Source: Epiperipatus broadwayi | Lineage: Eukaryota; Onychophora; Udeonychophora; Euonychophora; Peripatidae | Length of the DNA: 64,000 nucleotides | Direction of reading: 5' to 3' | Assembly (NCBI GenBank): GCA_028023455.1 | Contig: JAQFVV010000055.1 | Coordinates: 5,178,030 to 5,242,029, forward strand | In this document: piece by piece, positions 43,515 to 56,404 of the stretch | How positions within the stretch are numbered: position 1 is the first letter of the stretch | Layout: each line of letters starts with the position of its first letter | Program-made: the position numbers and the translations under genes | Notes under the pieces: generated by a model | The model's input: the letters and a program-made list of their open reading frames with translations, nothing else | Told to the model about the DNA's origin: nothing | Databases searched by the model: none

Positions 43515-43790
43515 TCAGGCCATTGTGTGATGATTAAGATGATCATGACAAGTCATTATCAAACCTTTCCTGGGTTTATGTAAAGATATGGGCCTATAAG
43601 ATATAGATTCAAATCGTGACTCATCTTTATTAATTTTAAAATGAATAATCAAATAGTTTGTTGTTTGGGATTTCATACGAAGTTTCAGCACAGGAAGTGA
43701 TAAACGATCCACAATTTTTGTATCTTGAACTCCAGAATCCGCTAATCCATCACTGTTCCAAACCTCACAAAACACACATTTCAGTGACTG
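43515..43790 (-). CDS. Candidate internal exon, unknown gene
   Basis: A T-rich acceptor ending TTTTTTCATCAG precedes an open stretch on the minus strand: SLKCVFCEVWNSDGLADSGV, then QDTKIVDRLSLPVLKLRMK, LIIHFKINKDESRFES, ISLHKPRK, open to a stop after 86 codons. A possible donor AAAG-GTTTGA lies near 43,565. CVFC looks like half of a zinc-binding pair. Local base composition is less AT-rich than its surroundings. No family was recognised, and chance is a real alternative. Confidence 0.2.
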   Translation of the reverse strand, partial: QSLKCVFCEVWNSDGLADSGVQDTKIVDRLSLPVLKLRMKSQTTNYLIIHFKINKDESRFESISYRPISLHKPRKGLIMTCHDHLNHHTMA

Positions 43791-44349
43791 ATGAAAAAAT
43801 AGTATAAAGGCTTAGGGCAGCAAATTATTTATTATATCCAGACAGTAAATATCCTTGCTGTGCTCCTGTACTTATGATACAATTTCAGTTAAACATTATA
43901 CTTATACATATTAAGACATTAACAAAAAGGGTAAAATAATGCTGACATGAAAAACAGTGAAGGATAAATTGAGAGAATATATTTACGCATTGTATGTGCT
44001 CAAATCTAGATGTGTTTTTATGTAAATATGTTTACTCAATCACTTTAAAAAATATATACTTTTCATTTGTTTAATGATGAAAATTAATGATATTGATGAA
44101 ATACACAATACCTACATACTATTACCTTCATAATTTTCAGCCATTTTCTTGTAAGGTTTTCAATATCACGGTGATAGCACCTTAGAAAATGAAAATTTTG
44201 TTTTAAATTACCCCAAAATAGAAAGTTAATGATAACAATTCTTCTAAGTCTAAAAGAAGCAGTTCGTTTTTAAGTTCATACTGATTTCTGAATTCATTCC
44301 ACTGTTTTTTGTTGGCAGTAAATTTGCTATCACTCTTTTTAATAGATCA

Positions 44350-44543
44350 TTTACTAGTTTTCATATATTTTCGATATTTCATGAGTTGAAGAATCATTCT
44401 TAGAGAACATTCGGCCCATTTCTCTGCATATGATGTTCTTTCAAAAAGGAAATCAATTATTTTTATTTTACCCTGTAAAGAAAGCATGTCATAACTTTTT
44501 TGGCAGAATTACTGTCATCATCAACTTTACACTTTGAGGCCAT
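44350..44543 (-). pseudogene. Pogo/Tigger-type transposase N-terminus (CENP-B-like HTH)
   Basis: From ATG at 44,543 the minus strand reads MASKCKVDDDSNSAKKVMT. After frame changes come KIIDFLFERTSYAE and SKNDSSTHEISKIYE. This follows the N-terminal order of Tigger/Jerky-like proteins (MASKRK..., KIKIIDFLEKGTSYAE, FGKNDSSIREI). Only the HTH region is preserved and the reading frame is broken twice. Confidence 0.7.
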
Positions 44544-44549
44544 TTCAAA

Positions 44550-46230
44550 ATAAAATTTAGATTTTCAAATTCGCAGTGGCAATGCAATATCATGAATGCA
44601 AATGCTGACTTTGCAATTGCAACAATATCATTGAGTGCTCAAGATAAGAAAATGGACACTACTATGTCACCCATTTAATATATGAGAATTTCTAATTTAT
44701 TTATTTTTTCCTTTTTTTAAAAAATTGAATTATAAGATTTGGGACCTTGACATGGTACTTTTTTTAAACTTAGTGTATATCTACGCTTAAATCAAAAGAA
44801 ATTATCTAAATAAGTCAGTACTCATGTTGAGATAACAAAATCAAAGGTTATAATTTTGTATGTATAATCAGGAATCCAGATTATTCTACTTGTATTTCAA
44901 TAATATTGTAGCCAGTATAAATATTATTACTTGTTAATTTTATTATAAGTATCATTGATAAATAAATATATTTAAATTGGTATGTTCTTTAAAAGCAGAT
45001 AAATGTTTTTAATAAAAACTTGTCAGCATAAATCACTATTTTTGCAGTGTTGTTTCAAATTGCAAAACCTTTAATCAAGATTATGTATTATCTTTTAAAT
45101 ATCACATGCAAAAGTGTACACACACACTTACAAATAAAAAAAGTGATATAAGTAACAGAATTGAAAAAATTTAATATTTACCGTCATCATATAGTAAATA
45201 ACATTAACTGGCTTTTAGTGTAGCCTTTGTAAATGAATAGCCTTCTTTTTTTTGTTAAAAAAAATTACATTTGGCATTGACTGCACTATTTGTCTTTTTT
45301 ATGTTATATACAGGTTTTTGAAAACATTTGTTTCATTGTGTAGCATTAAATGCAAGTTTCCTGCATGATCTGATGTGATGTAGACTGTCAGACTGAGCTA
45401 AATATCCATGGGTCACAGGTTCACTTTATCATTTCCCGTACTCGGACATTGCATGACCTGAAAAGATAGATGAACCATATTATTATAATATATATATATA
45501 TAAAGAGAGAGAATTAACAAAAATTGGTTAAAAACCCTGATCAATAATTATTGGTTTAAAACAGTTATTGAGTAGAGCGTGTGAAGAGTAATTTTTCTCC
45601 AATTTTACATATATATAAATAGCACTTATGGAAATACATTGTTTTAAAATTATTTGAACTTTAGGTAGTAATCAACTGTCTTATTATATATATATTATAG
45701 GGAGTACAAATATTTAATTGAATCAAAAGTAATAAATTTGAACATTCATAATCCAAGTAATGAATTAAATTTAATGATTGCAAGCATGAGTGAATTGTAA
45801 AACCATTTCTATTAATTGAAATCTTATAATTTTATTAAGCAATAAATATATTTATTTTTAGCTTTAAATAAAATTCTATTCAAATTTTAAACACAATGTT
45901 GCTGGATGAGAATTTTTTTTGCTTATTTCATAATTTAGTAACTTTATTGCATCTCTTTGTATAGAAAAAAATTGCTATAATCCCCCCCCCCCCCCCAAAA
46001 AAAAAATCGTTTACCAATTAAATATCATGGTGGTAATTTATATTTGCACTCGTAATACCATTTGATTTTATATTCTTGTTTCTTTAATCTTTCCAGAATA
46101 AGAAGATAGCAATAATTCAGTAATGCAATGGACTTTTCCCCCCTCTATAAAGCTTTCTTATTCAGTTATGATAAACTGAAATAATAATTATTAATTTTAA
46201 TATATATATATGATGTTAAACTTGTCATAT
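44550..46230. other. AT-rich interval with a C15 run
   Basis: No gene recognised. A run of 15 C followed by A-rich sequence is at 45,982-45,996; TA-rich microsatellites lie at 45,485-45,503. Confidence 0.55.
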
Positions 46231-46235
46231 TTTCC

Positions 46236-46445
46236 CACCATCATCATTTTCGACTATCATCGATCCATTGCAGATGATCTCTCCAAGTTCAATCCATCTT
46301 CTCTGATCATAGTTTCTCTTCTCCACATCATCCCAGCACACTTCCTTATTTCACCCATCTCACGTGGTCTCTTTCTAGGTCTTTTACAATCTCATGGAAT
46401 CCAGTTTAAGATTTCAGCTGCCCATCTATTATCATTTCTTTTTTC
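46236..46445 (-). pseudogene. RTE-type LINE 3' end, short
   Basis: Same 3' segment as at 7.6 kb (CCATCTTCTCTGATC..., GGTCTCTTTCTAGGTCTTTT), more diverged and cut off near 46,445. Confidence 0.75.
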
Positions 46446-46919
46446 TTTTATGAAAATGTATTTAAAAACAGCATTAAAGTTTTCAACTGTTAACTCATTA
46501 AGAGGTTTGTACCTTCTTCGCAATATTTAAAAAAAGTAAATCAGTAAAGTTTTCAGTTTGATGAAAATCAAATTGAGTGATGGAGCAACTTTTTATGTAA
46601 AAAACAAAACAAAAAAATAAAATAGAAACATGGTGATCTTGTCGATTAGGTTTATTATTTTGTGGTTGCTTTTTTCATTTTTATTTTAAGTGTATATAAA
46701 CACATATTAATTTATTGTTTATATGTTTTTTTACGTCATGTATACTGTATTTAAATTAAAGAAGAGTGGTGAGGTGAAAGTTATCAAAACTGTCAGTGTG
46801 CAAGGAAACTCAGATGTTAATGTCTCTATAACAATCCGTACATATTATTAATTGAGAATTAAAGAGTATATTTGGGCTAAAAATAATCTCGAGTTTAAGA
46901 AATGGTATGTAATAATCAT

Positions 46920-47135
46920 TAATATAATTTTCTAAAGAGGTTTTGGTCAGAGTTGTGAGTGCAGAAAGTTTGACTCTTTTAATCAAACTGTAGTACTTTG
47001 CTATCTATAATATCATACACAAATTATGAAAATAGGTGTAAGAGATTGTGATCTGGGGCAACAGATGAGTGCTGGTTCTGTACAAAATGCACTTCTTGGG
47101 GATTATTAATTTTTTTCACAAGTTTGATCATATGT
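46920..47135 (+). repeat. Family D copy with degenerate core
   Basis: The upstream flank (TCAGAGTTGTGAGTGCAGAA, GTTTGACTCTTTTAAT) matches 10.27 and 27.9 kb. The core at 47,047-47,110 reads GCAA-CAGATGA-GTGCTGGTTCTGTAC-AAAA...TTGG. CTGATGA and GAAA are both mutated, so it is inactive. Confidence 0.7.
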
Positions 47136-47139
47136 TTCA

Positions 47140-48110
47140 GAAAATTGTGATAAAATAGAAATTGATATTTACAAATATATGTATATGAAATTAAAACTAC
47201 CTATAATCATTTGAAAAAAAGTGAACTGGGTCTTTCAAAAATGCATTTAGAGTGAGAGAGGTTTGGTCTGACTTCTAGTCCAATAGATGGTTGTGATATG
47301 ATTGAGCTAAGGTGAAAGATGTACCGAGATAAGAATAAAACTTGAAAATATATATTATGCAAATTAAAATTAATACATTATGAAAATTTGAAATCCATCT
47401 TCTCCTAATTTTGTACAGATTTTAAAAGTTGATAAGTTTAGGTCAGCCAGATTAATGATATTGTATTTTTAGTGTGTGTGCGTATATATGAATATATTGT
47501 TGATAGCAGTAATGATATTGTGAGTGGAGTTAATTTGATTTGCGGATATTGTTTCAATCTGTAATCAATGAAAAGATCAGATTTTAATTAGAGGTAAAGT
47601 AGCATTCCTGGCATATAATAAAATTAGACTCAATTCTCCAGCTCTCGCAATCCTAAAGTCATCACATAAATTACAAATAAAAGCAAGTCATTTAGTGAAA
47701 GTGCAAGCCACCAAGTTTCTGTGGCCAGTTTTTAATTGGTTTGATCTCTTGTGGTAAAAGTTTGCTTGGCCAGGATTCAAAACTTTAAAATGTTTGAAAT
47801 TTTTAGTTTGGAAAAGGAGCTAAGAATAAAAGGATCATCCTCTAATGCTTAATAATCCAAATCCAGTACCATTTGCCAGAAAAAGGCTGATCTTCTTAAT
47901 ACTGACCATAGGAGTCTACTTGCCCTGCGGACTTAAGAAGAATCTATTGATTTTATTCATTGCTTATATTGTGGTTTCGAGCTGGAAGAGAGATACCACT
48001 AATAGCATTTGGGATTGGCAATTGCTCTTGGAGAGACTGCTATAAAACATCTTCACTTGGATGTATATAGATTTACAATGGTATGGATGGCTGAAGAGTT
48101 GGGGGGTGGA
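47140..48110. other. Interval without recognised features
   Basis: A 66-codon frame at 47,845-48,045 is hydrophobic and not recognisable. The rest is AT-rich. Confidence 0.45.
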
Positions 48111-48114
48111 GTAG

Positions 48115-48360
48115 ATTGAAGCCTGTCCATTAAAGTTTGAGGATTTGCTATCTTAATATAAAACTGAGCAGTGATTATATATATATATGTGGGAGATGAT
48201 GATCTGGACCAACTGATGAGTGCTGGTTCAGCATGAGATACGTATATTGAAGATCATTTATCATATTCATATGTGTGGTCATGTGTATTGGTTATATGAG
48301 ATAGTGTTGATAGCTGAAAGTTGCTTGAAAGTCTGGCTTCAAATCCTCTACATTTACCAC
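48115..48360 (+). repeat. Family C copy
   Basis: Upstream GCCTGTCCATTAAAGTTTGA and GCTATCTTAATATAAAACTG match 20.28 kb. The ribozyme core is at 48,197-48,258, and the end carries GTCTGGCTTCAAATCC (B-box-like). Confidence 0.8.
48197..48258 (+). ncRNA. Hammerhead ribozyme candidate, family C
   Basis: ATGATC pairs with GATCAT (outer stem I; AGTAATC/GATTATT in the 12.57 kb copy, a covarying change). CCAA faces TTGA. Exact core CTGATGA (48,213-19), stem II GTGCTG-GTT-CAGCAT, GAGA instead of GAAA, palindromic stem III ATACGTAT, A. The GAGA change probably impairs this copy. Confidence 0.55.
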
Positions 48361-48364
48361 TAAT

Positions 48365-49130
48365 TTCTAAGTATATTAGAATTATACTTGTATTCTAATT
48401 TTACAATGAGAGTAAAATTTAAACTAATGACTACTTATAAATTTAGTTATACTATTGTAGTGATGAATTAGAAAGCCAATCGGTGGGTTACAGCTCAGTC
48501 TCGTCACTTTTTGGGCTTGATTATCATGTGACCTCTTGAGTGTAAATTATTTAATTACTTTACCATAAAATGTTTTTTATCGTGTTAAATTAATATTATG
48601 AGAATTTAAAATGAACAGATCTATCATTTGAGAATGTTAAGTCATTTAAACTACTTTTGATTGATATGAATGATTTATTTGCAGCAGCATATCTCCCATC
48701 TTGATATTTCAATTAAAATAACTTGTCTGCAGAGATAATGGTACAGTGTTATCATATTACATACATGCTTTCAGAATAATAGATTAGTGGAATATTTTAT
48801 AGGTTTTTGTAATAATTCGTTTGCTGAATTGCAACCATACAACATTATCTAATATTCAAAGACCCATTAAATGTTTGCAGGGACATTTTTCATAATGAAC
48901 TTTTATTATTTTGCACTTGTGTAATAGATGATATGTGTTTGTATCTTGAAGTTAGTGCGTAAATATGAGTGTAATTTATTATAAGTCAGGAATGACATTT
49001 TAATTGAAATTGATGCATGCTTTCACTGATTACTAATTCTTTTAATTAAGATATCAAAACAGGTACCTCTAATCTCATCTTGAGAACATACCTGTAATAT
49101 ATATATATATATGAGGAATTAAGCATTTAT
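48365..49130. other. AT-rich interval, no feature recognised
   Basis: Nothing identifiable. Confidence 0.55.
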
Positions 49131-49136
49131 AAGTAT

Positions 49137-49739
49137 TTAAGTAGAAAACTCATTACTTAGGATAGTAGCCAATCAAAATTAAGGATGTTAAGGTTGCAGG
49201 CTAAGAGTGAAAGAAAATGAGAAAATTTGAATGCAATAGCCTAACAGGTGTTTCTTTCATTTTTATCCTGGGACAATTAACCTTGATTGGTTACTGTCCT
49301 AAGTAAAGAGCTTTCTAATTAAATAATTGTAACTATATAGAAGGCAATCAATTCTCCTCACCAGGGTGTTAAAACTGCAAGGGTATTCTTGTCCTAGCCA
49401 CAAAATAGAGACTTTTAAGGAAATAAGAGTGGCCATCTTTATTTCCAGACCCAAATGTTATTATATGAACCCATCTTAAGTGTCTAGAAGTGAGAACGTA
49501 AATATATACATCAGAAGCGCTAATAAGACTATTAAAATAAGAAATGGATTTGAAGTGAATGATTTATATATTCACACTTCTAGACACTTAAGATTGGTTC
49601 AAATAATAACATTTGAGTTCGGAAATAAGACAGTTGCTTTTAATTCGTTAAAGTCTCTATCTTGTGACTAGGGCGAGAGTATCTTTAGTTTTAACACCCT
49701 ATTTAATGGCACCGGTGAGGAGGATTGATATAGTTACAA
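49137..49739. repeat. Two adjacent inverted repeats
   Basis: 49,137-49,186 is mirrored by 49,272-49,322 (CATTACTTAGGATAGTAGCC / GGTTACTGTCCTAAGTAAAG). 49,327-49,493 is mirrored by 49,572-49,739 (arms about 167 bp, loop about 78 bp, inner word CTAGAAGTG). The 63-codon frame at 49,480 lies across the second and is not a gene. Confidence 0.85.
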
Positions 49740-49744
49740 TCTAT

Positions 49745-50590
49745 ACATTTTGCTAGTATAATTGAATATTAATTAAATAATTATAAATGGATAATTTCCA
49801 CATACTAAATATTTCCATCTAAACAATCTTTAAAAATATTATATTATGATATGTGCTTATACAATCATTACTAATTCAATGATATAAAATCCAAACAAAA
49901 TTTTGTTTCCCAAACTTCATTATTTTAGCAAGAGTTGCAATTTTTAATATTTTGCACACACATTCAAAATAATATGTATATTTAAAAATAAAATCGAAGA
50001 AAAATTCAGTTTAGTTCAATACTTAAAAAAATGATAAATCTAAATAATGTGAACACCATGTTTCTATTTTATCTTACTTAAAAGTTACCCAACCTCTTTT
50101 CTTAATTTGATTTTCATCAAAGTGAAGACTTTAATGACTTCCATATTTAGCTGCATTTCTAAGAAAAAAGCATGTGTAGGTTGTGTATCACACCAGTAAT
50201 CATTTCAAAACTTGAATTACTTAAATACATTTCCATAAAGAAAGTAAGGGAAGGAAGGGGTGAGGGATATGTTAAGATGAATTTCCAATGTACACATGTA
50301 TGTTAAAATTAGACATACTATTCAAAATATTTCATATTTAAGCTTTTCAACAGCTTTAAAGACATGGCCGGTTTATAATGATTGATGAGAAGAGATATAC
50401 TATTAAATTATTACTATGTTCTCTTAAATTGCAAACTACCAATCTGCCAATGAACAGTTCTCTGAATTAATCAACATTATTTAATAAGTTCTTTTATTGA
50501 TTTTTCAATCTTCTGCTGCAACGTTTCTGTAACTGTCATTTCCAATAGTCATGTAATTTTATTTTAGTAATGATTTAAAGATTAATCTGA
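49745..50590. other. AT-rich interval, no feature recognised
   Basis: Nothing identifiable. Confidence 0.55.
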
Positions 50591-50599
50591 TCTTCATCA

Positions 50600-51570
50600 T
50601 TCACTAATTAAAATTCTTTTAATATTACTTTTTCTGTATATTCCTTTCGTGTGTAATTGATTTCTGTTACATTAGTTAGATCCTGTTCATTTGGCAATTC
50701 TCTGTACATCTACTTGTACACAAAGCCTTTTTTGATTTCGCAAATATCTGAAAAATAATTCACTATTTTTAAGCTGGCTTTCATTTTTATTGTTTTTGCT
50801 GCTACTGTTATGGTGTTGCTATTTGTCTTTACTGATGCTCTTTGAAATTTTTTATTGAATTCCCTTAAAAGATCTTTAACTTTGACATCTTTTTATTATT
50901 ACAATTATATCTGCTTCTGTTGACATCTATGTTGATTTTACTGATTGTTTTATCTTATTTGTTACTTTCATTCACAGTTTATATGGTTTGCTGTAAGTTA
51001 TACGTAAAACCCCAAATCATTTTCTGATATTATTACTAAAAGCAATAAGAATGTTCTCTAACTTATAGTTGACATGTTAAGACAAGCTTCCTTAAAATTT
51101 CATGCATTAATAAGTTACAATCTCGTCCACAATCTCTGATCATGTCTTTGCTATTAAATCTGAAGTTTTTCTTCATTGGTGATTAAGAATGTAATCAATT
51201 TGATGCCCAATGATGTTTGTGTGTATAAGCAAAAGCTTTGCTTGTTTTAAAAATATATTAGCAATAAAAATACAACTGATTTTCTAAAAACTTATTAGTT
51301 ATTCTGTTGTTTCATTTCTACTTCCCCAATTTCATATTAACTAACAGCTTCCATTGCCTTTCCCATTTTGACTTTGACATTTTAGTTATCACTGCCAGTA
51401 TGTCTTGCCAGTATGTTTTGCCAAATTCTGCCTGCTTCTATAGCAAAAACTTTTCAATTTCTACCTCATTTGCTTGAATTATTGCAGCATGGTCTTGCTT
51501 TATACTAATGTCCAATGGCTTTTGTAAGTTGAACCACTGTCATCAAATATTCTTAAAAAGAAAATCAAGC
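50600..51570 (-). pseudogene. LINE endonuclease and linker fragment
   Basis: Minus-strand pieces: EIEKFLL, KTYWQDILAVI (usual QDILIVIGDF), ENQLYFYC-YIFKTSKAFAYT (ENKLVITNTLF...YTW), a DYI-like string, CGRDCNLL (usual GSDHELL), then linker ITYSKPYKL-VTNKIKQSVKS, FNKKFQRASVK. The order fits the APE endonuclease and following region of LINEs related to the 20.7-22.9 kb RT copy. Heavily broken. Confidence 0.6.
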
Positions 51571-51574
51571 AGAC

Positions 51575-53170
51575 AAAATTAAGTTATATTTTTTATACTT
51601 GTTATTTAATTATTTTACATAATCATGCTTGTCTTCTTAATTCAAAATTTATTTCATCTTAATGACCAAAAATTTCTTAAATAAAATGCTATAATAAGAA
51701 ATTACAATTAATTACTTTTAATGAACTAATATAAAATCATCACTTTTATACAATAGTAATTTATTTTACTTTTAATATATTCTCCTTGGCTAGATAGTTT
51801 TTCAATCTTGAAGTTTAAAAGTAATTAATATTTTCTTATGTCAGGTGAACAAAAATCTTTCCAATTCTTAATTTCATTTCTTAGGATTTTTATTAATTTG
51901 TAAACCCAGCAAAGTGCATTAATTAATTTCTTAACATTATACATTTAAGAAAATTATATTTGTTTTTACGAAGTATATTAAAAAAAAAAGTTATATCCTA
52001 GATTCAGAGTTTATATATACACACACACCCACACTCATAGATATGTCTATCAAATTTCTATCGATTGTTGCCTTTGACAGAATAATCTAGTTGTTTTTGG
52101 TTCAGCTTAAATTCAATATTCATGAATATAAAAGGTCCAGGTTCAGTTCTCATACCAGTACTAGCCAGCAACATCTAAGAAAAAGAGAATAAGACCACTT
52201 GAAACGTTATATGCTAATCTATGTGCTATTACTAGTAGTTGTAATGTATTGGAAAATTTAAATAAAGTTTGATTGAATTTTTCTAAAGATATTTAACAAT
52301 TAATTCTAGGTTATAGGAATGGTCCAATATATAAGCATAAATAAATCACTTCTCATCTTAAATTTTCAGACAAACAAATATTTTATATGTATATTAAATT
52401 ATTTTCCTTAATTCATATGAATTAGTCTCTAGAAATTAATATGGACAAAGGATGACCATGATTATTGTCTGTAAGAATATTTACTAGATATCAATTTCTT
52501 GTTAAATTATTTGTAAAGGTAATTATATATATATACACACACACATGCTTAGATGAAAATGAGTACAGTATTATGTACGAAGTATACATTTATTAAATAG
52601 TACATTAAAATTATCAATGTCCACATTTTTTTTATTTTTATAAAACATTAGTGAGTAAACCGATCTTTGCATAACAATCCTGTAAATTGAATAAATGTAT
52701 ATAAAATTATTCCAAATCATTGTAATTCTATTTTCTGATTGAATATATTAGTTTATTTGCAAATCTGTCTACAGTCTGGAAGTAAAATAAAAAAATAATA
52801 TTGATTTGTAATAAAATAATTAATGAATAATTGTCTTAAAATTTAGTTAATGTCCCAATTATTGTTACTGCCTAACTGAGATTTTATTGTTTTTCCAACT
52901 TTTGTAATATGGCAAGTTAGATTTCAAAAGGACTATAACAAATTTGTCTTAAATATATAATAATTAAATTATCTATTATTAATTCCAATTAAGAATTAAC
53001 AATATAGGAATAACAACAATTTTATTTAATTTTAATACTAGCAACTTAACTGTGAAACAATGATTTTACAACTATATAAACTTAAAACAGTGATTTAAGT
53101 ATCTAAAATATACTTATATGAAAAATGTATTACTTTTTTATAAATCTCATATACACTAATTCAATTTTTA
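51575..53170. other. AT-rich interval, no confident feature
   Basis: 52,090-52,280 contains a GC-richer stretch (GGTCCAGGTTCAGTTCTCAT, ACTTGAAACGTTATATGC) that looks like a retroelement 3' end but was not identified. Confidence 0.45.
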
Positions 53171-53171
53171 T

Positions 53172-53340
53172 ATAATTTCTCCTTTTATTTTTCTAACAGT
53201 TTTGACTTTTGCAGTCTTCATCAGAACTTTTTATAACCTTCTACTTCCTTTTTACATTTATATTTTAAAAGAAAGTATAAAAAGCTCTGATGAAGACTGC
53301 AGGACAGTCGAAACTATTAGAAAAATAAAAGAGGAATTAT
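53172..53340. repeat. Inverted repeat with CTGATGA-hairpin-GAAAC
   Basis: 53,172-53,235 is mirrored by 53,276-53,340. The right arm reads CTGATGA-A-GACTG-CAGGA-CAGTC-GAAAC, hammerhead-like in core and stem II. No stem III or cleavage triplet follows and one base is unpaired at the core, so a ribozyme is not supported. Confidence 0.8.
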
Positions 53341-53344
53341 ATAA

Positions 53345-54325
53345 AAATTGCATTAAAGTGTATATGAGAAGATTTATAAAAAAAGTAATATACATGAATA
53401 TATGAAGAAATGCAAAAAAAGTAAAGGAGAAAATATAAGAATAGTACATAACCATGCTGTGTTTACATGTGGTAAAAAGCCTTTAACTAATTCTCTGCAA
53501 AACAAAATTTTGTCAAACAGTTTTCTAAAGAACTATGGAAAACCTATTACTCGACTTACTAACATCTTGGACTACCTTTTAGTTAAGAATAGCTAGATAT
53601 TCCTTACTACCAATAATTGGATGGTTATTTGGATTAACTATGGGATAATTATTTGACAGAAATCCTGATTCTGTTTAAATTGGAAAAAATGTCACATTTT
53701 TGAGATGAATTAGATTTAAAGAGATCATTAAAAAGACAATACCCTATTGAAGACAGCATAATAAGGTGACCAAAAAATGTCAGAAAGTAAGAAATAAGAG
53801 GAAATATTTTAATTGATCCATTTAAAAAATATGCAGAATTTTATAAAGTGGGCTAGAAAAAATGAAACAACTGTTAAATGGCAAGGAAAACTATAGAAGA
53901 GAATAAAATTACAAGGTATATATCATTTTAATATGGAGATGAAATGATTTCTAATTACTAAAAGTAGGGATAATGTTATAATGTGTATAGAACTTTCTCC
54001 AAAGAACTATTAAGTAATAAAGATCAGGAAAATAAAGCATTTTAGATAATTATAGCATCAATTAAAACACATTTTAAATGAAGTGGGATATGGAATTAAA
54101 TCTGAAGAAAATCAAACATAGGAAATGGGAAAATCATGATGATATTGTAGTAGTTAACAATAACTTCAAAATGGCAGCAACCTCTTCAAACATTAAGTAA
54201 AATTCAGCATTAAGTGAATTAGGCTCAATCATGAATGTATATAATGATAAATTGACATGTTTTTAAAAGCCATATTTTTTACTGTAATATTATTATCACA
54301 GTTTTGTTATTAATTATTCATATTT
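53345..54325. other. Interval with an unrecognised 64-codon frame
   Basis: The plus-strand frame at 53,402-53,596 (KKCKKSKGENIRIVHNHAVF..., RLTNILDYLLVKNS) could be a retroelement scrap; no family was recognised. 53,600-54,250 shows no convincing coding. Confidence 0.35.
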
Positions 54326-54329
54326 CATT

Positions 54330-54690
54330 ATTTATTAATAAATTGTTTTCACTAGTAAAATTGTAATTATAAGTATGCGACTTTTTTTCCGCATTAAATA
54401 GTGAAGCTATAATTTTACTCTAATTTATAATAGTTTTGCTAAGCGCTTTCGAGATTTCATGTTTGAATCTCATACTCATAGCTTTGTAACTAACGATTGT
54501 TATGATTATGCAAATGCGTTTGAATTTTTAATTAGTCCATTGTTTAGAGAGAGCAAAACATGCCTCTCTTCTATTAATGGCATTAATGTCATTTGCTATA
54601 TAGAAAGCTTCTTTAACTTTTCTTTTGGCATCATTTTTTTCTGTACAAATTATTTGGGCAGATTTGCAAATTGACCCTCAGTTATATTCT
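54330..54690. repeat. Family E, non-palindromic copy
   Basis: Colinear with 11,180-11,440 through the ribozyme-like motif and the loop (TTTGAATTTTTAATTAGTCC, AGAGAGCAAAACATG), then continues uniquely. Motif on the minus strand at 54,436-54,482: GCT, ATGAGTATG, AGATT...AATCT, C-GAAA, AGCGCT-T, AGC. Confidence 0.8.
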
Positions 54691-54699
54691 TATAAAGAC

Positions 54700-56400
54700 T
54701 GCTGATTTTTTGAATGTAAATTATCAGCCCTCACTATTTTTGAAATTATTTTTGAGGGAATTAAACAAACTGTGGAACATTATGGCTGCTTTAATCTTCA
54801 GTCCATATCAATAATTTTTCCCCCAACATCATAATAAGGCTATTGTGCTTCCTGGTTATTTTAGCATTAACGGACGTAATAGTTTTCATTTTTTTAAAAT
54901 TTTCTCTTTAATCATTAGTGGTGTTTTTTTTTTTTTTGATAAGCCAATTCTAAGTTAGGTCTGTGACAGTCAGACATGCCTTGTTCATTTAGTTTATTTC
55001 TAATTTGTCTTTTAAATTAAGACATCTACACCAAAAAAGATGGTCATTCCTTCAAAACAGTTGTCATAATGTATCATACAATGAAATCACAATATATGCT
55101 GTATCAATATACATTACTTTAATTAAAATAGAAAATCATATAACATTACAGTACTAGTCCAAAAAAACAACAACAAAGTTTTACTAAAATTATTCCATGA
55201 CAGTGGTTTCATCTATTAGCAAATAGACTTTTTCAAGTGAAATTCAACAAGATAACAACTACTTTAATTATATGCTATCCAAATAAAAATGTAAATAAAT
55301 AAAACATTAAAATTTGTAAATGTAATAAATTTTACGAAGACAGCAACTATATATTTTTATCCCAAAACATCCTCATTTAAGTCAAATTTTCAACTGTTAC
55401 TATTTACACATATATCATCATATTTATTAATAACATTTCTTCAGATTGGTAAAATGTTTTCTAAGCCTAAAATTAGAAGCTTTGCAAAATTTTAGCAAAT
55501 TTGTAAAGTAATTTTTTTAAGCGATAACATGAAAGTTGCCAATTTAACATTGACAAAGAAAAAATACTGATAAATGCTCTTATATCACTCAGAAAGAGTT
55601 TACTTAAGAATCTGAAATAGGTAACTGCAAGAAGGGGTGATTAGATTCTGAGCTGATATGGAATTAAAAACATCAAAACAAGAGGGGATTCAGATTTGCC
55701 AATAATGAGAATATTATTATGTTTCCGTAGAGAAAATAAAAAAGTATTGAAGAAAAATAATCAGAATGTGCTTAATTGCCTTGAAACTGAATTTTTTTCA
55801 TACATCAATCACCTGAGCAGGTCAAAGTCCGACGCTCTGCTATTGATTTTAGTTTTTAAGTGAATGAGTAATCACATAGTAAATATGTATACGTAAATAT
55901 ACGCTGTCAATTTATTATTAATAATTGCATTATCTTTTTAAAATTTTCTTTATGCTATAATTTTAATTTATATTTGCATAGTGTATCTATAAAAATATCT
56001 GTATTATGTGATATACGTGTGTGCGTTAAAAAGCATGTATTAATAAAATGAGCTGTTATTCACAATTTCCCCTGTATGCGAGAAGCTTGGAACAAAATAT
56101 GGTGGATATTGCAGCTTCGCTATATTTAGTAAATGATAAAATGTATTTAATTGTATCTATTAATTATACAGTGCATGTTAGTTTGTACTTTTAACTATGA
56201 TTTATTTTAGTCTTAGAAATGTCATGCAACAACATTTGGTCCTGGGAATAAATTGTATCAGTACCATTAGTAAATTTAATTGAGGTATATTTGAAATGAG
56301 CAAACAGTTTAAACTTCGTGGCTAATTGTTCTAAAGTGCAAAATATAAAATATGCTAACATGCACAAGCACACAAAGCTGAAGGCAAATAAAGAAATGTA
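54700..56400. other. AT-rich interval, no confident feature
   Basis: A tRNA-like D/anticodon relic (minus, about 55,810-55,855, AGAGCGTCGGACTTTGACCT) lacks a T arm. Nothing else was identified. Confidence 0.4.
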
Positions 56401-56404
56401 TATA

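Noticed and set aside
46210-46530. 106-codon plus-strand frame, and the similar one at 61,160-61,480
   Set aside because: Both are antisense readings of RTE 3' ends; the LINE protein is on the minus strand.
53172-53340. Hammerhead ribozyme at CTGATGA (53,287)
   Set aside because: Core and stem II fit, but there is no stem III, no NUH site and an unpaired base at the core.
55805-55860. Minus-strand tRNA-like stretch (AGAGCGTCGGACTTTGACCT)
   Set aside because: No T arm or B box follows; too short to support.
56191-56345. Possible terminal exon on the minus strand (LATKFKLFAHFKYTSIKF)
   Set aside because: Acceptor-like site present, but the protein resembles nothing and the frame overlaps the TIR element.
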